A DNA stretch of 64,000 nt from Symsagittifera roscoffensis (Eukaryota > Xenacoelomorpha > Acoela > Convolutidae), in the NCBI RefSeq assembly GCF_963678635.1, contig NC_087067.1, positions 25,861,547-25,925,546 on the forward strand, in the 5' to 3' direction. The position numbers were made by a program, and so were the translations under genes. Below, in pieces: positions 31,934-44,675 of this stretch (the stretch's first letter is position 1; each line of letters begins with the position of its first letter). The notes below the pieces were generated by a model. That model had not been told where the DNA came from, made no database searches, and was given only the letters and a program-made list of their open reading frames with translations.

Positions 31934-34900
31934 ATGACTCCTGCCAGATCAAACGCTTCGGAAGGAACTAACGACCAAACTCATTCAACAACGCTCCAAC
32001 TCAGCTCCCTTTCTTCCGTTTCTTCTAATCCACCTCCTCCTCATTTGGACTTAGAAATATCTAATTGCATCTCAAATCGGGAAGAGCTAAATTCTAATTC
32101 AATTTCAAACAGCCACCAGATTAAAACAACAACGGCGAAAGGCGCCCAAGTGTGTAGTTCTTCTAAAAATAACCCCTTGACCTACAGCATCACTAAAAGT
32201 GTCAACACGGATGAAACAAGAAAGCGAAGCAAAGCTACTCGTGACGAAGACTTCAATGGTAATAATATAATAAAAGGATCGCCACTTTCAACTTGGCAAC
32301 AGGATAGTTGTAGAGTAGCTGGTGGTGTTGGTGTTTTTGATACCAGTGGAACTATTAGCAAAGATAACACCACTTGTCATTCATCATCCACTTGCAAAGG
32401 TAAAAATAGCGAGTCTTCTATCGATCAAGGCTATTCTAGTGTGAATAAAACATATACTACAGCCGCCTCAAATAATACCCAACAGAACACACCAGTAGCA
32501 GTTCCATCTAGTGTGGCGAAGAGAACGTATAGTAACAGCAACTCCACCGCCAATTCATTCATAACTAGTTGTGTTATTAGTAGTAGTAGTAGTAGTAGTG
32601 TGAGTGTTAGTAATAACAGAACTCTCGGTGGTAGCAATCCTTTTGAGTTCGCCGCTGCCGCAGATGCGAATTCGAAAGTCTTTGATGACTGTCAATATAA
32701 CCAAAGTCCACGAGGTCAACAACAAGAGTTTTCAAGCGGCGATTCATCGTTGGTGGAAATAATGGCGACTAGTGCTGTTAGTAGTAGTAGTAGTCTTTCT
32801 AGGAGCAGCAGTACAAGCAGCTATACTACATACAACACACCAACCATATCAGCAAATAGTGCAGCCCAAAGTTATAGCGACCTGAACAATTCTTTAACCA
32901 ACTCTAATAATAACACCAACTCACTGGTTAATAACTCCACTAACTACCCTTCGAATTCATCTGTCGCAACTTCTAACGCGCAACCAAACACTACCAACCT
33001 TGGTTCTCAATTGGAAAAAGCAAGTAGCTCCTCTTCAAGTATGACAAATGGCCCATCTTTGAACAACTATTCAGCTGCGAAGATGACGATGATCAGTGAA
33101 AGTTCAAACGCAGCAGAGAAACTGAATATGCCGACTTCACCAAATTCACGACATCGTAGTCGAGGATTTACTGATAGTGTGACGTTTCTGGGACATTCGG
33201 GAATTTCAGCCACGGGCGATAGTGCTCAAAATTTGGGATCGAATCCCGAAAAATTTTCGAACAGTGATTTCCCGTTTGTCGGTGCTGGAACACCACAAGC
33301 TTCATCGACAATGCAAAAAAGCATGTCAGAGACAAAGTTAGACTCGAATAATGAGATAAGCAGTGATGGCTTAGCATCCAATTCGACCCCACAATCGAAA
33401 AGTTCAGCGGCGAAATCTTCGAAGAAAGATACTTTGAGAGAACAGAAAAAGTTTTACAGACAAGAGAAGAAGAAATTTGCGCAGGAAATAATGTCGACAT
33501 TAAATGATCCCTCGATTGAAATGATTTCGAATTTCCTGAAAGTGAGGACCAATTTGAAAACTTGGATCAGACTCTATTGCGTGTTGAAGCCAGGGTTGTT
33601 AGTGTTGTATCGCAGTCAGAAAACGAACAAAAGCAGCCAATGGGTTGGAACTGTGTTGCTAAGTGCATGTCAGTTAATGGAACGACCCTCGAAGAAAGAT
33701 GGCTTCTGCTTCAAGTTATTCCACCCCCTCGAGCAGTCCATCTGGGCTCTGAGGGGTCCCCACGGCGAGAGTACCTCCCTGATGGGACTGAATTTGCCCT
33801 CGTGTTACCTCATATTCAGGGCGTTGTCTGACTCGGACGGAAAATGCTGGATGGACCATCTGGAGCTGACTATGAAAATAGCTCCTGCCAGACTGAAGAG
33901 TTCTATGAACGGTAACTTAACTGTTGAATAAAATAAATTTGAGCCCTTCATTAAAAGTCGATAAACGTAGTGAAAACTCTTATATAGGTCTTGGTAATTT
34001 TTCCCCGATTTTTTTTTCAGGAAAACTTTATAATATGCTCTAATAATTACAGATATGTATTCATACATATTAATGCATTTATGAATGCGCTTACCTCATA
34101 TATGCACTCTTTTTTGTTCAATTCAAATTCATCTGCTGAAAGTTATAAATAGCGCACTCCAAATACATATGTGAAGAAATGGTGCAAAACCGTCTTGTTT
34201 CGAAAGTCGATTTTCTTTTTAAGATTTCCCAGCGAAATCAAAACTTTACCTATTGATCAGTCTTCTTAAATTGAGATAACTTTATCAAAAAAGTGTCAAT
34301 CATAATTTCGCCTTGAAATTCAAAGAGAGTCAGCTTAAATCGAAATTTTTCTTACTTTGAAATTCTGTAGATTTTTCCCGTTTCATTGCGTTCATTGACT
34401 CTTTCCAACTGTCCGTTGGCTATGTTTCAAAGTTAACTGAAAACTAACGAGTAACACTCTACAAAACCTAAATTTTGATCTGAGCAATATCTTGCCTTGT
34501 TTTCGTATTCAGACACCGTCAACAATGACAGTCTTCTTGAGCCAGAAGACCACGAAGACTTCTATGATCAGGATCCGGATAACATAGAGAAGATTCACTT
34601 TCGAGAGTCTGTCTATCAGAATGACCTCGAGGAGGACGTTCTAGAGTCCGAAAACGACGATGGAATTGCTCGACTTCACCTCGACAGCTCCTCGACTGTG
34701 GATCCAAACGAACCTACTTCAGCCCCAAATAGTCCGGAAGTGGACATCGCAGGAGCCCCTGGGAACCCGGTGGAAACTCAATACGTGTTGGCGCCACCGG
34801 AAGTGATGGGCGATTTGGCGGGAGGGGGTCAAGAGGAAGCAGTCCACGGCGAGAACAAGAGTCTGATTTTGACGCTGGTGAAACAAGTGAAACCAGGAAT

Positions 34901-36796
34901 GGATCTGTCAAAAGTCGTGCTGCCAACTTTTATTTTAGAGCCAAGGTAGTTTTTTTTTATTTGTTGGTTGAACTGCAGAGATGAGTGTGATGTCATGAAA
35001 AAAAACAGTGTTGTTCTAAAAGAATCCAAAATCTAGACCTTTCTTCAATTGAGCTGAGCTTTCAATTGAAATCAAGTCTCTGCTGAACTTATCTAAACAA
35101 TTGGGTGGAGGTGGCAGTTTAAACTCAATAAACTGTTACGCATACAAAACTGCTGTGTATAAAAAGCAAAAGGGGGCTATTATGACATCAGATTGGTAAA
35201 TGATGCTTTCTTGCGCAATAATTCTTTCTCTGTTTCGCTGGTTTGTTAATTTAATGAGCTTTGTGATGTTGTAGGTCTTTTCTGGACAAGTTGAGCGACT
35301 ACTACTACCACTGTGACATGCTCACAAGTGCAATAAACCAGGATGACCCCTTCGAACGAATGAAGGGCATCGTCACATTCTACCTCGCAGGGTTCTACAA
35401 GAAGCCGAAGGGACTCAAAAAACCCTACAACCCTATTTTAGGCGAATACTTCCGCTGCTATTGGCAACATCCCTCCGGATCCAAAACCTTTTACATCGCT
35501 GAGCAGATTTCCCATCACCCTCCAATCTCATCATTTCATGTTTCAAACCGTCAAGAAGGTTTCGCTATAAGCGGAACTATTTTAGCCAAATCTCGTTTTT
35601 ACGGAAACTCCGTCAGCGCCCTTTTCGACGGAACTGCAAAGCTAACGTTGTTGAACAAAGGCGAAGATTATGACATAACCTTCCCATACGCGTTTTGCAA
35701 AGGCATACTGTTTGGAACTTTGAGCATGGAACTTGGTGGGAAAGTACACGTGAACTGTGTCAAGACGGGATATCATACCGATATCGAGTTCAAACTGAAA
35801 CCTTATTTATTTGGCGGCAAGGATTCCACCAATACCATTTCGGGTAGCATTTCACTCGGTGGTAAAAAGCTTGCGTCACTCGACGGAAAATGGGACGATG
35901 AAATTTTTATGACAGACTTCAGAAATCAAACGCCTGAAAGATCAAAAATTTGGGCGGTCACCCCTGAAGTGAAAGGGAAACGGTTGCCTCGATATGTCGT
36001 TGACTTTTCCGACCAAGAGGAGTTTGAGTCTGAAAAATTGTGGTTCAAAGTTGGAGAAGCGATTCTGAAAGGAGATCAAAATGCGGCAACCGAGGAGAAA
36101 TGTGTTCTTGAGGAACGACAGAGAAAAGAGGCAAAGGAACGTATGCAGACAAGCCAACTATGGGCGACGAAGTTTTTCAAACAAGATTTGGTAGATGCAG
36201 CTCAGTTCATATACAAGTACGACGATTACAGACCATGGGATAAAGAGAACGACATGCGTCAGTATGAGAACCAAGGCGTAATCCGAACGCTCACTAAGCA
36301 TAAAATTGCACCGCTTGTGCGATCTACCAGCTCACTTAATGGAATTAACTCGCGAGGTCCACCTATTGGAGCTGGGTTCACCAACTCACTCGATACTCCA
36401 GTCGAAGCTGACGAGGAAACTTCGGGCGATGATAGATGGCCCGACTCAGTCTCAGAAACTCAGCCGGTGGTCGGGTATGCTGATGCTGCGAAAAAGATAT
36501 CGCTCGGAGCTGTGCCCGCGGAACAACGAACGAGGAGTCGCAATTCGTTGTCGGTCAGCCGCACTCCAGTCGGATCCCCGACTCACAGTGCCACCGCGAC
36601 GCTAGCTCTAACTCGTCAGATGACCGAACTGGTGGAAGAAAATACGAAGACACTTCGTTTGATCCAAACCGAGTTGAAAACAGTTCGAGGCGAGAGAAAT
36701 AGAGCGCATAACATCATCACTTTTATCATCACTGTTGCAATAGCACTTTTAGTACAGCTTCTTTTCCCGCATTTTTCTCACTTGTTCCGAAAATGA
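31934..36796 (+). CDS. OSBPL8: Oxysterol-binding protein-related protein 5/8-type
   Basis: Three exons (31934-33911, 34513-34945, 35275-36796) join in frame (G+AC, AG+G) to 1310 residues. Residues 1 to about 495 are low-complexity Ser/Asn/Thr-rich. A basic coiled segment (KKFYRQEKKKFAQEI, about 505-520) leads into a PH domain (about 528-645; ERPSKKDGFCFKLFHP and QWVGTVLLSACQLMERP are hallmarks of ORP5/8). An acidic linker comes next, then the OSBP-related lipid-exchange domain from about 770 (SLILTLVKQVKPGMDLSKVV) with the signature EQISHHPPIS (His 884-885) and NPILGEYFRC. A hydrophobic helix near residues 1283-1303 is the C-terminal ER anchor. Family members sit at ER-plasma-membrane contacts and exchange phosphatidylserine for PI4P. 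The ~490-residue extension is much longer than in vertebrate ORP8 (about 890 residues in total). ORP5 and ORP8 cannot be told apart here; a single ancestral gene is likely. Confidence 0.95.
33968..34430 (+). repeat. Dispersed repeat inside ORP intron 1
   Basis: cttatataggtcttggtaat at the left and ttgcgttcattgactctttc, caactgtccgttggctatgt at the right match 16055-16400; the right part also resembles 45765-45815. It occupies most of the first intron (33912-34512). Confidence 0.5.
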
Positions 36797-37780
36797 AAAT
36801 TGTACTCTATTTATTTGGCATTGAATACTACCAAGTTGAAGTTAACTTTGTTTAGTTCCAATTTTGAAAATGGCTTGTTTTGGAGAGTTTCTCTATAATT
36901 TATCAAATGAACTGTAATTTTTAGATTTAATCGCATTATTTTCCAATTCAAATTTGTTCTCACGTTTTTCCCAAAGAAGTTAATGTCTAACAAAATGGCA
37001 TGAAATATGTCGAGGCAGATTTTTGCAAATTTTAGTTCTAGCACAAGATACACAGTGCTGGTATTAATTAATGGGATTTTCATACGTTCTTGTTCAGAAA
37101 GAGAAGTGTTTTGAATAAATCATCTAAAGCTACCTTCTAGCTACCTTCTAATCTGTTTTCAAGGCCGAGAAACAGAGTTATCAAAAATTTTGAGAAGGTT
37201 AGTTTTCATTTGTTTTGTTATTGATTTCTTGGGCTTCGACATAATCAGATTTTGTGTATTCATAGATCCTAGAGTAATGATGTCACTTTGTTTTTGTTTG
37301 TGATTATTTCATTAAATAGTTACGCTTGCGGAACATACACGTTTTTTTTTCATGTGGACAAGCTGTTTAACTAAATCACTGAGTCAGTTCTTTCTAGAGA
37401 ACTCTTTGTCAACGCTAACCTTTCGACAACCAGAAGTTTTTTTTGACATGGCTGCATTTTAAATTACCGTTCTATTTGAAATTCTTTAATGTTGGTTGTA
37501 AATTTACTAACTCAGGTTTGATTTAATTCAAGTTTTTCTCTTTTTTCTGTCTTGGCTTTACCAAAACTTAACAAAATACTGGTAATGCCATGATGAAATG
37601 CGCAAGTTCATGAATTTGCGCTAGCGATGGCGAGAATTATTTTGCTATGCTCAATATGAAAGATATCTTTAAATTTGGAACATTTTCCTCAATAACGGAT
37701 TTTTGAATTTCTGGCTTGAAGCTTACGCGTTTTGAGCAGCTTTAAAAATTTGATCATTTTTCTCGAAAAACATTACAAGC
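36797..37780. other. ORP 3' region, no further gene seen
   Basis: AT-rich sequence after the ORP stop codon. A polyadenylation hexamer occurs at 37114 (separate entry); beyond it nothing recognisable. Confidence 0.5.
37114..37119 (+). terminator. Candidate polyadenylation signal of the ORP gene
   Basis: AATAAA, 318 nt after the ORP stop codon. It is the first canonical hexamer I noticed downstream, followed by a region repeating ctaccttcta. Confidence 0.4.
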
Positions 37781-37789
37781 AATTTTGGT

Positions 37790-38620
37790 GTGAGCAAGGG
37801 TATTGCAACCGGGTACTGTACTTTTTCGGCAAGAAATTTGCTCACAAAATGTTGCTCGTGCGTACACTAGCCAGCTTGCGAGCGTGGTGTATTAATACGA
37901 ACCTTCTTTTTTCTAACCTAACTCGCAAATGTAAGTGATCAAAAAAAAGTGTTAACTTATGTGGTGGCACTTTTGCCGTAATCGCGATCTGTAGCATTGC
38001 TCTCCTTTTACAGGTTCAGCTTTCTTGTAATTTCTGAATAACACTTCCAAAACCCCCATAGGGGTGTAATTGAGCAAAATGTTTTTAATTGACCAATTTT
38101 TTATAATATAAAAAGGATTTTTTTTATACTAAAATGAAATTTCTAGTTTTTTTTAACAAATAACAGTGTTACAAATAACACAAATTTACTGTTTTTTAGA
38201 TCTGATTTTGAATGATTTTCTTCAATTTTCTTTGTATTTCGATTAAATGGTTTTCTTATTTGTTGTATCGGCTTAGTCATTTTGTATTGCCCCAGTATGA
38301 AAGGCTTAGTGGCCTCATGTTGCGTCAATTGAGGAGCGAAATAGGTTTTTTATGCTTGTTAGTCCTTTGAACAATTGATTTAAAAAAAATTTAAACGCCT
38401 TTCTGTCGATGTTAAATTTTTTTGCTTCTATCTGCCCTATTTTCTAAAATGAATTTTTCTCTAGACAAATCGAGGCAAGGATATTAAAATCTATTTTTTC
38501 TTGACTTTGTTCTTAACTTTTTTTTTCACCTTGCGGCTTTTTTCCCTGCCAGATATTTCGTTATGCTGAGTGTTTTGTGTTGCATCGCAAATGATGCGAA
38601 GCTCTACTGTGCGTCTGTGT
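37790..38620 (+). repeat. SINE-like composite, family 1 with family 2 module
   Basis: Head gagcaagggtattgcaaccg then ggtactgtactttttcggca at about 37793. A module resembling family 2 (gtgtattaatacgaaccttc, then ctaactcgcaaatg) at about 37888-37930. Tail gtatcggcttagtcattttg near 38267 and the hairpin gatgcgaagctctactgtgc near 38594. This is the most complete view of how the modules follow each other. Confidence 0.5.
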
Positions 38621-39192
38621 TCCATAACTATCCTTGCGTTGCAATAGCAGCCCACTTTTTTCATAGAATAGCGCATTTTTACCATTCTTAATAGTTTCAC
38701 GCCTAGCAGCGTTGAGCCCTTTACCTCCTTTGTATTTTGTATTTTGATAAGGTCATTGAAATGTTGTAGACATGATTTGTTACTTAGGGAGCCAAATTTC
38801 AAAAGTACTCCGCTGCTTGTGACAATAACACGCGCCTAAATCTGACCTGGATTGCTTTCGATCAATATAATACTATGTGGAAAAATATATCAGCTTTGAA
38901 ATAAAAATTCACTTTCTAAAATCCAGTGTCCTTAGTTAACTTCGTATGCATGTGAAACGTGATTTTTTTCAAGAAGATATACACAGATTAGATCTCTTCG
39001 CTTGTAATTGTTTTTCAAGACTACAAAAGACCATATACCGAACAAGCAAATCTTCAAAATATGCTGAAATAACTACAATAGAGATATCTGTAAAGTGTAC
39101 TTGTACTGCACATGAATACGAACCGATATCCGAACCGAAATACGAACCAAAATTTTTTTGGAAGAAACTTTATCCTCATTGAAGGAAACCTA
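38621..39192. other. No supported gene before the tandem array
   Basis: A 78-codon frame (38946-39182) contains a short repeated motif, YEPISEPKYEPKFF, created by local cgaaccgaaatacgaacc repeats. No family recognised; probably not a gene. Confidence 0.4.
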
Positions 39193-42100
39193 AGACTCAT
39201 CAAAGAGGACAGTTAATTTTTACTACATTCAAACTCGAACGATAGGTTACGATAGCTTAAGACCGGAGCTCTTCTATGTGCCTGCTTATTTCGATAGTCT
39301 CATTTAATTTTACCTCACTTTCTACGGCCTTCGAAAGGTTCAGTCGGGGGATTTTTGGCCTGCTTGTATTGAACTTTTTTTTTCAAATATCAGATGCACA
39401 AATTAGAGATGAAGGTTTCAATCAAAAGAACAAAAATGGGATATCCTCTTCTCAAGTGGCTATCACCTAAATTCGGTAGAAAAAAGTTATGGCCTCAAAC
39501 AAGCCAATTTTTTGACATTTTGATTAATTTTGTTTCTAACCTTGGCTTTTCTCAAAAACTACCCTGCGAAATCGGAGATTAAGGGTTCAACCGCCGAAAA
39601 AGAACATCACTTATAAGAATCTCACCTGCGCCAGCGGCTATGACCTGAGTTCTGAAAAAAAATTATGAACCTAGAAAATGTCCAATTTTTGAAATTTTGC
39701 CCGTTTTACCAATCTTTTATTTTTCAAACACTAACCTGTTGATTCTGAAGTTGATAGTTCATTAAAACTAGCATGGCGCTTGGATTTTTTTCGGCGTAAC
39801 CTTTTTTATTTTTTTTTTGAAAAACGCTGTTGTGGACTCCGCATTAATTATGGACTCCGCATTATAAAATTCCGCATTAATTTTTTAACTTTTTTTTGGA
39901 AATTTCTCGAAAACTACTTGCTAAATTTTATATTAAGAAGTCAATATAAAAAAAACAGGCGCGGAAATCTTCAACCACGAAATCAGGATGTGGAAAGCAG
40001 AGGCTTTTCCCATGCTTTAGTAGAAAAAATTTAATGGATGTAGAAAAAGTTGATCGATTTTTGGAATTCTTTTCACTTTTTTCTCGAAATCTACCCAGTC
40101 AAGTCTGAGATAAAGGCTTCAATTGAAAGAGCGAGTAGTAATGTTCTTTAACGAAGGCGGTTAATCACCTGCTCGAGTGCTCTTTTTTTGCATTTTCCTT
40201 GCTTGTGCTTGCGAAGCGGAGCTTCGCCTCTATGTAAAGATTAAAAATCACACGTTGACGAACGAGATGATTGTTCAAATGAATCTCATGGAGCCAATTC
40301 TCTGATCTGCCTGATGTTTGTTTCCGCACCTTGGTTAGCTGTTTTTAGTTTTTTTAAATCCAATCCTTGATAGTGTTCTTTGGCACCATCGGGTAATTAC
40401 GGGTGTTTAACAGTTTTAGAACCAATTTTATGTACCCTTCTGTATGTATATTCGGTTGTGTTTTCTATTATTTCTATGTTTAACGTAACAGTAAAGTGGC
40501 AACCCATCAAATATTCTCGTTGTCTACTCTACGACTCATCAAAGAGGACTCATCAAAGAGGACAGTTAATTTTTACTACATTCAAACTCGAACGATAGGT
40601 TACGATAGCTTAAGACCGGAGCTCTTCTATTTGCCTGCTTATTTCGATAGTCTCATTTAATTTTACCTCACTTTCTTCGGCTTTCGAAAGGTTCAGTCGG
40701 GGGATTTTTGGCCTGCTTGTATTGAACTTTTTTTTTTCAAATATCAGATGCACAAATTAGAGATGAAGGTTTCAATCAAAAGAACAAAAATGGGATATCC
40801 TCTTCTCAAGTGGCTATCACCTAAATTCGGTAGAAAAAAGTTATGGCCTCAAACAAGCCAATTTTTTGACATTTTGATTAATTTTGTTTCTAACCTTGGC
40901 TTTTCGCAAAAACTACCCTGCGAAATCGGAGATTAAGGGTTCAACCGCCGAAAAAGAACATCACTTATGCGAATCTTACCTGCGCCAGCGGCTATGACCT
41001 GAATTCTGAAAAAAATTATGAACCTAGAAAATGTCCAATTTTTGAAATTTTGCCCGTTTTACCAACCTTTTATTTTTCAAACACTAACCTGTTCATTCTG
41101 AAGTTGATAGTTCATTAAAACTAGCATGGCGCTTGGATTTTTTTCGGCGTAACCTTTTTTATTTTTTTTTTGAAAAACGCTGTTGTGGACTCCGCATTAA
41201 TTATGGACTCCGCATTATAAAATTCCGCATTAATTTTTTAACTTTTTTTTTGGAAATTTCTCGAAAACTACTTGCTAAATTTTATATTAAGAAGTCAATA
41301 TAAAAAAAAACAGGCGCGGAAATCTTCAACCACGAAATCAGGATGTGGAAAGCAGAGGCTTTTCCCATGCTTTAGTAGAAAAAATTTAATGGATGTAGAA
41401 AAAGTTGATCGATTTTTGGAATTCTTTTCACTTTTTTCTCGAAATCTACCCAGTCAAGTCTGAGATAAAGGCTTCAATTGAAAGAGCGAGTAGTAATGTT
41501 CTTTAACGAAGGCGGTTAATCACCTGCTCGAGTGCTCTTTTTTTGCATTTTCCTTGCTTGTGCTTGCGAAGCGGAGCTTCGCCTCTATGTAAAGATTAAA
41601 AATCACACGTTGACGAACGAGATGATTGTTCAAATGAATCTCATGGAGGCAATTCTCTGATCTGCCTGATGTTTGTTTCCGCACCTTGGTTAGCTGTTTT
41701 TAGTTTTTTTAAATCCAATCCTTGATAGTGTTCTTTGGCACCATCGGGTAATTACGGGTGTTTAACAGTTTTAGAACCAATTGTATGTACCCTTCTGTAT
41801 GTATATTCGGTTGTGTTTTCTATTATTTCTATGTTTAACGTAACAGTAAAGTGGCAACCCATCAAATATTCTCGTTGTCTACTCTACGACTCATCAAAGA
41901 GGACTCATCAAAGAGCACTCATCAAAGAGGACAGTTAATTTTTACTACATTCAAACTCGAACGATAGGTTACGATAGCTTAAGACCGGAGCTCTTCTATG
42001 TGCCTGCTTATTTCGATAGTCTCATTTAATTTTACCTCACTTTCTTCGGCCTTCGAAAGGTTCAGTCGGGGGATTTTTGGCCTGCTTGTATTGAACTTTT

Positions 42101-43257
42101 TTTTTCAAATATCAGATGCACAAATTAGAGATGAAGGTTTCAATCAAAAGAACAAAAATGGGATATCCTCTTCTCAAGTGGCTATCACCTAAATTCGGTA
42201 GAAAAAAGTTATGGCCTCAAACAAGCCAATTTTTTGACATTTTGATTAATTTTGTTTCTAACCTTGGCTTTTCGCAAAAACTACCCTGCGAAATCGGAGA
42301 TTAAGGGTTCAACCGCCGAAAAAGAACATCACTTATGCGAATCTTACCTGCGCCAGCGGCTATGACTTGAATTCTGAAAAAAATTATGAACCTAGAAAAT
42401 GTCCAATTTTTGAAATTTTGCCCGTTTTACCAACCTTTTATTTTTCAAACACTAACCTGTTCATTCTGAAGTTGATAGTTCATTAAAACTAGCATGGCGC
42501 TTGGATTTTTTTTCGGCGTAACCTTTTTTATTATTTTTTTGAAAAACGCTGTTGTGGACTCCGCATTAATTATGGACTCCGCATTATAAAATTCCGCATT
42601 AATTTTTTAACTTTTTTTTTGGAAATTTCTCGAAAACTACTTGCTAAATTTTATATTAAGAACTCAATATAAAAAAACATCAGGCGCGGAAATCTTCAAC
42701 CACGAAATCAGGATGTGGAAAGCAGAGGCTTTTCCCATGCTTTAGTAGAGAAAATTTAATGGATGTAGAAAAAGTTGATCGATTTTTGGAATTCTTTTCA
42801 CTTTTTTTCTCGAAATCTACCCAGTCAAGTCTGAGATAAAGGCTTCAATTGAAAGAGCGAGTAGTAATTTTCTTTAACGAAGGCTGTTAATCACCTGCTC
42901 GAGTGCTCTTTTTTTGCATTTTCCTTGCTTGTGCTTGCGAAGCGGAGCTTCGCCTCTATGTAAAGATTAAAAATCACACGTTGACGAACGAGATGATTGT
43001 TCAAATGAATCTCATGGAGCCAATTCTCTGATCTGCCTGATGTTTGTTTCTGCACCTTGGTTAGCTGTTTTTAGTTTTTAAATCCAATCCTTGATAGTGT
43101 TCTTTGGCACCATCGGGTAATTACGGGTGTTTAACAGTTTTAGAACCAATTTTATGTACCCTTCTGTATGCATATTCGGTTGTGTTTTCTATTATTTCTA
43201 TGTTTAACGTAACAGTAAAGTGGCAACCCATCAAATATTCTCGTTGTCTACTCTACA
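39193..43257 (+). repeat. Three tandem 1.36-kb units
   Basis: Register mark aggacagttaatttttacta lies at 39206, 40559 and 41928 (spacing 1353 and 1369). Copies differ by a few substitutions and indels. Each unit contains satellite family 2 monomers, a GCGAAGCggaGCTTCGC hairpin (first at 40211-40227) and a unique part ending ctcgttgtctactctac. The junction carries the 14-mer gactcatcaaagag once, twice and three times in copies 1, 2 and 3. Identical 62-codon frames in each copy (for example 39394-39582) are translations of the satellite, with no recognisable domain. Confidence 0.9.
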
Positions 43258-44160
43258 GGAGCGATCAAGATTTGGGATTGCTATATATTGAGTATTCAAA
43301 TCATGTTGTTTCAAGTTTCATACTGAAACTCCCCTTTCAAGTTTTACAATATCACAAACCATACAATACATATAAATTTGGCACATATCGAACATTGAAA
43401 AAATTAGCGTCGAAATTGTAATTCACCAGCCCTTTGTCAGCCCGTTCTTCCAAGCAGTTAAACCTATGTTTTGTTTGACTGTTTTTATCAAGAACGTTTT
43501 GAAAGTTCTAGAAAATTAATTTTTGTTAAACCAGATTCTTAAGTTTTCTAAGCCAGCTCGATTCTGAGATGAAGAGCATCCTAGAGCACTGAAGTTTATA
43601 TCAACAAGAAAAGTATATTTTTCTTACGAACACTGGGTGAGTCATTTATAATTAAAACAAACAATAACGGATCCAAAAAACCCTCAGAAACGCCATCGAT
43701 AACATGTTTCCTGGAATGACTAATTCCCGATGTTTCAACACGCTGCTGACGATTGCAAAGAGAACTCATCGGAACCTTTGTTTTGTATCATTAAGTTTTG
43801 CCAAACAAGAGTAGTTTATGGTAAAAGAGTCAAAAGCTTCGTTTTTAATGTCTGACTGTTCCGTGACTACTTGTAATACGCCCAAATGGTCTTTTAGGCA
43901 TAGGTCTTCTATCAATTTTGCTATGAAGGTTTCTCATTCTATCGAGAAATTTGGCAATTTTTCTTTTCTTTACGCATCTTAAAGCAAGTGAAACACGTTT
44001 GCCGTCATGAGTTCTGCGGAAAGTTTTCCCTGCCTTAACGATTAGTTCATCAAACAGATAATATCACCAGATGACATTTTGTTTGGCAACTGATTAATAT
44101 TTGTTAAGTTCCACTGCATGATGTGCTTTTATTCAGAGAAAGAAAGAAGAGTTTCTGTAA
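43258..44160. other. No gene seen
   Basis: AT-rich sequence right of the array. A frame continuing from the third unit to 43421 has no recognised content. Confidence 0.5.
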
Positions 44161-44164
44161 ACTG

Positions 44165-44675
44165 ATTCGTTTATTACACAAGCAAAGCTTGTGTTTCAGT
44201 ATGAACTCTCTTTTTTTTTTCAATCTATTAGTGTTCATTTTGAAAGTGCTCATTTTGGTCAATAACCAGCTGTTAAGCACAGCCAATGCTAAGGAAAATA
44301 ACACAGACTACTATATTACAAATAGCACTTGAGCTTCAAGGTATCATGGATCTTAAGCGTAGAGGTAAGGAGGGAGGCCCGCATCAAAATAAGAGAGTTT
44401 GATTCTGGGCAGGGTCGGATATTTTTAATTAACTTTTTCGTATACTAGTTAAAATGCGTACGCTCTATAAATTGAGGCATGTTACTTGGTAAAGAAGTAC
44501 TTTTTTCAAATTGACTGGTACTGCGAATGCGTCATAATTGGCTTGCGTCACTTAGCAATTATGTAGAGTCATAATTGGCGTGTGTCACTCATGAATTTTT
44601 GTAGACTCAAAGTTTCAGTTGCGTTATCTGTCATATTTTTGCTTGTATATGCGAAGTGCAACTTTGTCTGTATTG
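44165..44675 (+). repeat. SINE-like element, family 2, copy 1
   Basis: The head hairpin acacaagcaaagcttgtgt is followed by cagtatgaac, then a tRNA-like middle (gatcttaagcgtagaggtaa ... gagagtttgattctgggcag, box B-like gtttgattc), and a ~250-bp tail ending near gcgaagtgcaactttgtctg. It matches 59975-60525 along its whole length. Confidence 0.7.

Noticed and set aside
32431-32637. Leucine-rich minus-strand frame resembling a membrane peptide
   Set aside because: It is the antisense of the Ser-rich AGT repeats in the ORP exon.
39394-42304. Identical 62-codon proteins in the three tandem units as a gene family
   Set aside because: The frame is a translation of satellite family 2; related monomers at 11.7 and 53.1 kb do not keep it open.
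39193-43257. CRISPR-like array from the regular repeats
   Set aside because: Units are 1.36 kb and the rest is an animal genome; the short 14-mer repeats lack spacers.
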